The notes under the pieces are model-generated. The model was not told the DNA's origin. It ran no database searches and was given only the letters and a program-made list of their open reading frames with translations. From NCBI GenBank assembly GCA_964415045.1, contig CAYPZL010000185.1, positions 1 through 10,861 of the forward strand: a stretch of 10,861 nt of DNA, in the 5' to 3' direction. Positions 6,804 through 10,861 of the stretch are shown one piece after another (position 1 is the stretch's first letter; each line of letters opens with the position of its first letter). The stretch is from CAYPZL01 sp964415045. Lineage in GTDB: Bacteria > Planctomycetota > Phycisphaerae > Sedimentisphaerales > Anaerobacaceae. The translations under genes and the position numbers were made by a program.

Positions 6804-7550
6804 ATGAAACAGATTGGTGTCTTGACCAGCGGCGGGGACTGTCCGGGTCTGAACGCCGCCCTGCGCGGCGTGGTGCGGGCCGGTCAAGAGAGCTTCAACA
6901 TGCATTTCGTGGGATTTCGCGACGGGTTTCGGGGACTGGTGCACGACCGGACTCTGGAGCTTACGCCGAAAGTTCTCTCCGGGGTCCTCACCGACGGCGG
7001 CGCCGACGTGATTCTCATCCCCGAGATTCCGTATGACGTCGAGGTCGTGGCCAGGGCCATCCGCCGGCACACGCGCAGGGGAAAGACGTTCAGCATCGTC
7101 GTCGTGGCCGAGGGGGCCATGTCCCAGACACAGGCTCAGACGATCGCCGAGCTGGTCGCCGCCAAGGAGCAGGCCCGCAAGAAGACGGACAAGAAAGCGG
7201 CGTCGGAGCAGCTTGACAAATTTCACGAGGAGCACGTGAATCATACCATGGACCTGACCTCGCAGCTCGAGGGGCTCACGGGTCTGGAGTCGCGGCTGAC
7301 AATCCTGGGTCACTTGCAACGGGGTGGCACGCCCTTCGCGGCCGACCGGGTCCTGGCCACGCGTTTGGGCACGGGTTGCGCCGAGCTGTTGAGCAAGAAT
7401 GTGTATGGCGTGATGGTCGCGGCCCGCGGAGAGGGCGTCGAGCCCGTGCCGCTGGAAGAAGTTGCGGGCAAGAAGAAGCTCGTGCCGATGGATCATCCCT
7501 GGGTCCGGTGCGCCCGTCACGTGGGCACGTGCCTGGGCGATCAGATTTGA
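6804..7550 (+). CDS. 6-phosphofructokinase with its catalytic centre deleted
   Basis: A 248-aa protein, against roughly 320 aa for a minimal bacterial enzyme and more for the long-tailed forms this resembles. The family phosphorylates fructose 6-phosphate in glycolysis, using ATP or pyrophosphate. The N-terminus is clear: MKQIGVLTSGGDCPGLNAAL with the GGDCPGLN nucleotide loop (10-17). The C-terminal half is also clear: GADVILIPEIPYDVE (66-80), RRGKTFSIVVVAEGA, LTGLESRLTILGHLQRGGTP and the final ARHVGTCLGD. At residues 63-67 the chain passes directly from SGVLTDGG to GADVIL. In normal members about 100-130 residues lie between, holding the second nucleotide motif (GGDG-like) and the catalytic PKTIDND loop; neither is present. 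The deletion is in frame, so a protein could be made but should not be active. An insertion of about 40 charged residues (about 106-148, rich in K, E and A) is normal for the long-tailed form. The Shine-Dalgarno is weak. The first sulfatase follows 13 nt after the stop. Could be a real remnant or an assembly error. Confidence 0.85.
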   Translation: MKQIGVLTSGGDCPGLNAALRGVVRAGQESFNMHFVGFRDGFRGLVHDRTLELTPKVLSGVLTDGGADVILIPEIPYDVEVVARAIRRHTRRGKTFSIVVVAEGAMSQTQAQTIAELVAAKEQARKKTDKKAASEQLDKFHEEHVNHTMDLTSQLEGLTGLESRLTILGHLQRGGTPFAADRVLATRLGTGCAELLSKNVYGVMVAARGEGVEPVPLEEVAGKKKLVPMDHPWVRCARHVGTCLGDQI

Positions 7551-7563
7551 CAGGAGGACGGAA

Positions 7564-9006
7564 ATGACAGACAGACGAACGACGCGGCGGGATTTTTTGC
7601 GGATGGGGACCTCGGCCTTCCTGGCTGGCAGCGCCGGGCGCGCCATGCTCGGTAGACGCGCGTATGCGGCCGAAGCGCCGTCGTCTCGCAAGCTCGGCGG
7701 GAGCAGGAACGTGCTCTTTGTTGCGGTCGACGACCTGAATCACTCGTTGGGTTGCTACGGTCATCCGGTCGTCAAGACCCCCAACATCGACCGGCTCGCG
7801 CGGCGGGCGATGCGGTTCGACCGGGCCTATTGCCAGTTTCCCGTGTGCAACCCGAGCCGCAGCTCGTTTCTCACGGGACTGCGGCCCGATGCGACCGGCA
7901 TCCTCGACAACCGCACACCGTTGCGGTCGCGCCTGCCGGACGTCGTGACGCTGCCCCAGTTGTTTCGCGAGTCGGGCTATTTCACCGCGCGCCTGGGTAA
8001 GATCTTTCACTCGCCCGGCAAGATGGACGACTCCAAAGCCTGGGACGTCACGTTCGATCCCCGGACCACCGAGGCCGGACGCCGCGGAGAGGGGCGCAAT
8101 CTGACCGGCGGTGTGGTCAAGTGGTGTCGCTGGCTGGCCGCCGAGGGGACGGACCGGGACCAGCCGGACGGGCAGATCGCCGCCGAGGCGGTGCGACTGC
8201 TCGAACGGAAGCGCGACAAGCCCTTTTTCCTCGGCGTGGGCTTCCACAAGCCGCACGACCCGTTCATCGTTCCCAAACGTTACTTCGACATGTACCCGCT
8301 GGAGGAACTGACGCCTCCGCGCGATCCGAAGGACGCGACGGAATTGCACCGCCTGGCTATCGGCAGCAGTTGGAAGGAGTCGTTCGACCGTTTCACGGAC
8401 CGCGAGCGGCGCGAGTTCATGCGGGCCTACTACGCCGGGGTCTCTTTCGTCGATGCGCAGTTGGGTGCGATTCTGGACGCCCTCGACCGGCTGGGACTGG
8501 CCGAGGATACCGTCGTGGTGTTCTTCGGAGACCACGGTTATCAACTCGGCGAGCATGGCTGGTGGAACAAGAACACGCTCTACGAGCCCTCCGCGCGGGC
8601 GCCGCTGCTGGTAGCAGCGCCGGGTGTGGCGGCTGGCGGGAGCCACTGCGAGCGGTTCGTCGAGTTCGTCGATTTCTACCCGACGCTGGCCGAGCTCTGC
8701 GGCCTGGCCGCGCCGGCCGGGCTGCACGGCAAGAGTTTTCAGCCACTGTTGCGCGAGCCGGACCTTCCGTGGAAGCAGGCGGCTTTCACGCAGGTCCAGC
8801 GCGGAGCCGTCGCGGGCAAGGCGGTCCGTACGCAGAGGTGGCGCTATATCGAGTGGGATGGCGGCAAGGCCGGCGTGGAACTCTACGACCACGACCACGA
8901 TCCGGGCGAGCATTACAACCTGGCCGGCGAACCCGCCCACGCCGCGGTGCGACAACGGCTCTCCGAGATGATTCGTACGCTCGGGAGCGGCCAAAAGAAA
9001 TCATGA
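7564..9006 (+). CDS. Tat-exported sulfatase, iduronate-2-sulfatase-like
   Basis: A 480-aa, full-length type I (formylglycine) sulfatase that hydrolyses sulfate esters, probably on sulfated polysaccharides outside the cytoplasm. The N-terminus TTRRDFLRMGTSAFLAG is a Tat signal with twin arginines at 8-9. Catalytic features: metal-binding D56 and D57 in VAVDDLNHSLGCYG; the C-x-P-S-R signature at 95-99, where C95 would become formylglycine; GKIFHS (145-150); GFHKPH (226-231); and GDHGYQLGEHGWWNK (322-336), giving D323 and H324 for the metal. The GKxFH, FHKPHDP and GEHGWWNK patterns are those of the iduronate-2-sulfatase group. The true substrate cannot be read from sequence. AGGAGG at 7552-7557, 6 nt before ATG 7564, is the strongest ribosome site in the window and rules out the longer in-frame start at 7462. 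It sits between the phosphofructokinase remnant and a second sulfatase, probably as one operon. Confidence 0.94.
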   Translation: MTDRRTTRRDFLRMGTSAFLAGSAGRAMLGRRAYAAEAPSSRKLGGSRNVLFVAVDDLNHSLGCYGHPVVKTPNIDRLARRAMRFDRAYCQFPVCNPSRSSFLTGLRPDATGILDNRTPLRSRLPDVVTLPQLFRESGYFTARLGKIFHSPGKMDDSKAWDVTFDPRTTEAGRRGEGRNLTGGVVKWCRWLAAEGTDRDQPDGQIAAEAVRLLERKRDKPFFLGVGFHKPHDPFIVPKRYFDMYPLEELTPPRDPKDATELHRLAIGSSWKESFDRFTDRERREFMRAYYAGVSFVDAQLGAILDALDRLGLAEDTVVVFFGDHGYQLGEHGWWNKNTLYEPSARAPLLVAAPGVAAGGSHCERFVEFVDFYPTLAELCGLAAPAGLHGKSFQPLLREPDLPWKQAAFTQVQRGAVAGKAVRTQRWRYIEWDGGKAGVELYDHDHDPGEHYNLAGEPAHAAVRQRLSEMIRTLGSGQKKS

Positions 9007-9028
9007 GATTAAGAAAGTGAGGGTAGCA

Positions 9029-10525
9029 ATGTCTTTGAATCTCGATCGTCGCCGTTTTTTGCGCCTGATGGGAAGTGCCGTTGCCGGGACGTTTCTTTCG
9101 GGAGCCGCCGGACGGAGCCAGTCGCGCCGCCGGCCGAATTTCATTCTCATTTTCGCCGACGACCTCGGCTACGGAGACATCTCGGGCTTCGGGTTCAAGA
9201 AGTCGCCGTACGAGACGCCGCACCTGGAGCGCATGGCCGCCGAAGGGGCGCGCCTGACGAGTTTCTACGTACCGACGCCGTACTGCGCGCCGTCGCGGGG
9301 GACGATTCTCACCGGTCGCTACCCGTTCCGTCATGGCGTCGTCTTGAATCCCTGTCCCGATGCCGGCATCAACGACGTGGGGCTGCCCGCCTCGGAGCGG
9401 ACGATTGCCGCGCTGCTGCGCGATGCCGGCTACGCCACCAGTTGCATCGGCAAGTGGCATCTGGGTCACGTCCCGCAGTATCTGCCCCGGCGCCGCGGCT
9501 TCGACGAGTATCTGGGCATCCTCTACTCCAACGACATGCGTCCGGTGCAGTTGGTCGAGAACGAGGAGGTCGTGGAATATCCCGTGGTCCAGGCGACGCT
9601 GACGAAGCGCTACACGGAGCGGGCGCTGGATTTCGTGGAGCGCTGTCACCGGCTGGACTGCCCGTTCTTCCTGTACCTGCCGCACGCGATGCCCCACAAA
9701 CCGCTGGCGGCCTCCGATGACTTCTACACGCCCGAGACGCCGGACGATCTGTATGCCGACGTCATCCGCGAGCTGGATTGGTCGGTCGGCCAAATTCTCG
9801 AGAAGCTCAAGGCCCTTGGCATCGATGACAATACCATGGTCGTCTTCACCTCCGACAACGGCCCCTGGTACGGGGGCAGCACGGGCGGCCTGCGCGGCAT
9901 GAAGGGACACACCTGGGAAGGGGGCCTGCGCGTGCCCATGATCGCGCGCTGGCCGGGGCGGATTCCGGCGGGCCTGGTCAACGATGCGGTGGCCGCCTCC
10001 GTGGACATCCTCCCGACGTTTCTCAAGGCCGCCGGTGTAGCTGTGCCCCGGGACCGCAAGATCGACGGCGAAGACTTGTGGTCGGTCCTGACCTCGGCCG
10101 ATGCGGAAAGTCCGCATGAGGCCGTCTTCGGCATGCAGGGCCCGAACCTCGCGACCGTCCGCAGCGGGCGGTGGCGACTGCACGTCCGCTCTCCCGGCTT
10201 GCCCGCGAAGAGGGGAGACGACTGGGTCGATCCGCGCGGGCCCGACGGCGTGATGCTTCTGGCGCCGTACGAGCAGGCCCGCCCGAGCGCGTATCCCGGT
10301 GTCCAGGGCGGCGACGGACCGAAGACGATGATGCTGTTCGATATCGCCAGCGATCCGTCCGAACAACGGGACGTCAGCGCCGAGCACCCCGACGTGGTCC
10401 AGCGCCTCAAGGCGATCTACGACCGGACGCTGGCCGAGGTCCCCGAGTTCGAGCGTCCCGCGCGCGTCCCGGGCCGGCGCTACCTCAAGGGCGGCAAGCT
10501 CAAGTACGACGAGCTCCTCCGCTGA
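9029..10525 (+). CDS. Tat-exported arylsulfatase-like sulfatase
   Basis: A 498-aa type I sulfatase from a different subfamily than its neighbour. The N-terminus DRRRFLRLMGSAVAGTFLSGAAG is a Tat signal. Catalytic features: D44 and D45 (FADDLGYGD), the C-A-P-S-R signature at 86-90 with C86 as formylglycine precursor and RYPFRHG after it, GKWHLG (141-146), HAMPHKP (219-225), SDNG (275-278) and GMKGHTWEGGLRVP (290-303), whose K292 is the usual sulfate-contacting lysine. All key residues are present, so activity is expected, given maturation. Its arrangement matches arylsulfatase A-like enzymes; the substrate is unknown. The C-terminus ends in a basic stretch (RRYLKGGKLKYDELLR). ATG 9029 is chosen because GAGG lies 6 nt upstream; an in-frame GTG at 9017 would add four residues. 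It begins 22 nt after the first sulfatase. No sulfatase-maturing enzyme is encoded in the window. Confidence 0.94.
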   Translation: MSLNLDRRRFLRLMGSAVAGTFLSGAAGRSQSRRRPNFILIFADDLGYGDISGFGFKKSPYETPHLERMAAEGARLTSFYVPTPYCAPSRGTILTGRYPFRHGVVLNPCPDAGINDVGLPASERTIAALLRDAGYATSCIGKWHLGHVPQYLPRRRGFDEYLGILYSNDMRPVQLVENEEVVEYPVVQATLTKRYTERALDFVERCHRLDCPFFLYLPHAMPHKPLAASDDFYTPETPDDLYADVIRELDWSVGQILEKLKALGIDDNTMVVFTSDNGPWYGGSTGGLRGMKGHTWEGGLRVPMIARWPGRIPAGLVNDAVAASVDILPTFLKAAGVAVPRDRKIDGEDLWSVLTSADAESPHEAVFGMQGPNLATVRSGRWRLHVRSPGLPAKRGDDWVDPRGPDGVMLLAPYEQARPSAYPGVQGGDGPKTMMLFDIASDPSEQRDVSAEHPDVVQRLKAIYDRTLAEVPEFERPARVPGRRYLKGGKLKYDELLR

Positions 10526-10530
10526 TTCTC

Positions 10531-10543
10531 CCGGCTGCGCCGG
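10531..10543. terminator. Short stem-loop between convergent genes
   Basis: CCGGC-TGC-GCCGG forms a 5-bp stem 5 nt after the sulfatase stop, in the 38-bp gap between convergent genes. No T-run follows on either strand, so intrinsic termination is doubtful. Confidence 0.2.
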
Positions 10544-10563
10544 CGCCGAGGTGGGCTCCGCTG

Positions 10564-10861
10564 TCAGTCGAGGATATGGGCCGTGAGAATGAAGAAGATT
10601 GCGTCCTCTTCGTCCTGCATGGCGCCGGCGATCGTGGGCCGGCCGAACTCCAGAGAGACCGTGCCGTTCCACGACCAGGAGACGGTGTCTGGCGGACGCT
10701 TGGTGTCCTGATCGTCCATTCTTACGCCGCTGTAATCGAAGTCGTATCCCAGGTCGACGGCGTGATCCGAGCGCATTTCCGGGATGATCGTCAGCGTCTG
10801 GCCGTACTCGTAATCCCATGAAAGGCTGCCTCCGGTCGCGTTCTCTGGTATGATTGAGGAC
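10564..10861 (-). CDS. C-terminal end of an unidentified protein, cut by the window edge
   Basis: The frame is open from the right edge to a stop at 10564, giving the last 98 or so residues of a gene that starts outside the window. An ATG at 10776 is probably internal, because the upstream codons (reading SSIIPENATGGSLSWDYEYG) look like continuous protein. The sequence is beta-rich with alternating polar and aromatic residues (GYDFDYSG, SWSWNGTVSLEFG) and ends in DAIFFILTAHILD. That ending loosely recalls the last strand of secretin-like or outer-membrane beta domains, but I do not recognise the family. It runs convergent to the sulfatases. Confidence 0.55.
   Translation of the reverse strand, partial: SSIIPENATGGSLSWDYEYGQTLTIIPEMRSDHAVDLGYDFDYSGVRMDDQDTKRPPDTVSWSWNGTVSLEFGRPTIAGAMQDEEDAIFFILTAHILD

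Noticed and set aside
7276..8994. A 572-codon minus-strand frame opposite the first sulfatase
   Set aside because: It is antisense to a sulfatase with all its catalytic motifs and has no sensible protein composition.
8786..10819. A 677-codon minus-strand frame opposite the second sulfatase
   Set aside because: Its sequence is the mirror of conserved sulfatase codons, and at the right edge it conflicts with the better minus-strand coding frame.

Overview
This GC-rich window reads like part of a planctomycete chromosome, probably of the Phycisphaerae/Sedimentisphaerales type. That is an inference from gene content, not from a marker gene. The evidence is two Tat-exported FGly sulfatases, a signal-peptide PQQ-type beta-propeller protein with a WPGWRG start, an ECF sigma/anti-sigma pair, and a 6-phosphofructokinase of the long-tailed kind I associate with this phylum. 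No tRNA, rRNA, CRISPR array, transposase or phage gene was seen.

Left part (1-6427), all on the minus strand. Read in transcription order: a beta-propeller protein (6427 to 5066), a likely terminator, an exported protein of unknown function (4959 to 3997), an ECF sigma factor overlapping its 3' end by 40 bp (4036 to 3413), and a membrane anti-sigma factor (3370 to 2849). A 102-bp inverted-repeat element (2608-2709) follows, then a small DUF1294 membrane protein (2562 to 2209), and 6 nt later a broken SF2 helicase gene (2202 to 99). The exported protein, sigma and anti-sigma look like one transcription unit. DUF1294 and the helicase remnant look like another.

Right part (6428-10861). A non-coding divergent region of about 375 bp holds three short palindromes and a TATAAT box reading rightward. 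It is followed by a plus-strand run: an internally deleted 6-phosphofructokinase (6804-7550), an iduronate-2-sulfatase-like sulfatase (7564-9006) and an arylsulfatase-like sulfatase (9029-10525). The sulfatases should desulfate polysaccharides outside the cytoplasm. The 3' end of an unidentified minus-strand gene enters from the right edge.

The most notable observation is that two unrelated nucleotide-binding enzymes each lack their catalytic core while keeping recognisable sequence on both sides. The helicase has lost its whole first RecA domain and the join is out of frame. The phosphofructokinase has lost the segment with the GGDG-type and PKTIDND-type motifs, and its join is in frame. Both joins lie at sequence compatible with short direct-repeat deletion. 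They are either real decay or assembly errors, and read mapping would decide. I found no convincing new multi-gene system. The best candidates for new biology are the sigma/anti-sigma/exported-protein unit and the dispersed-looking inverted-repeat element.
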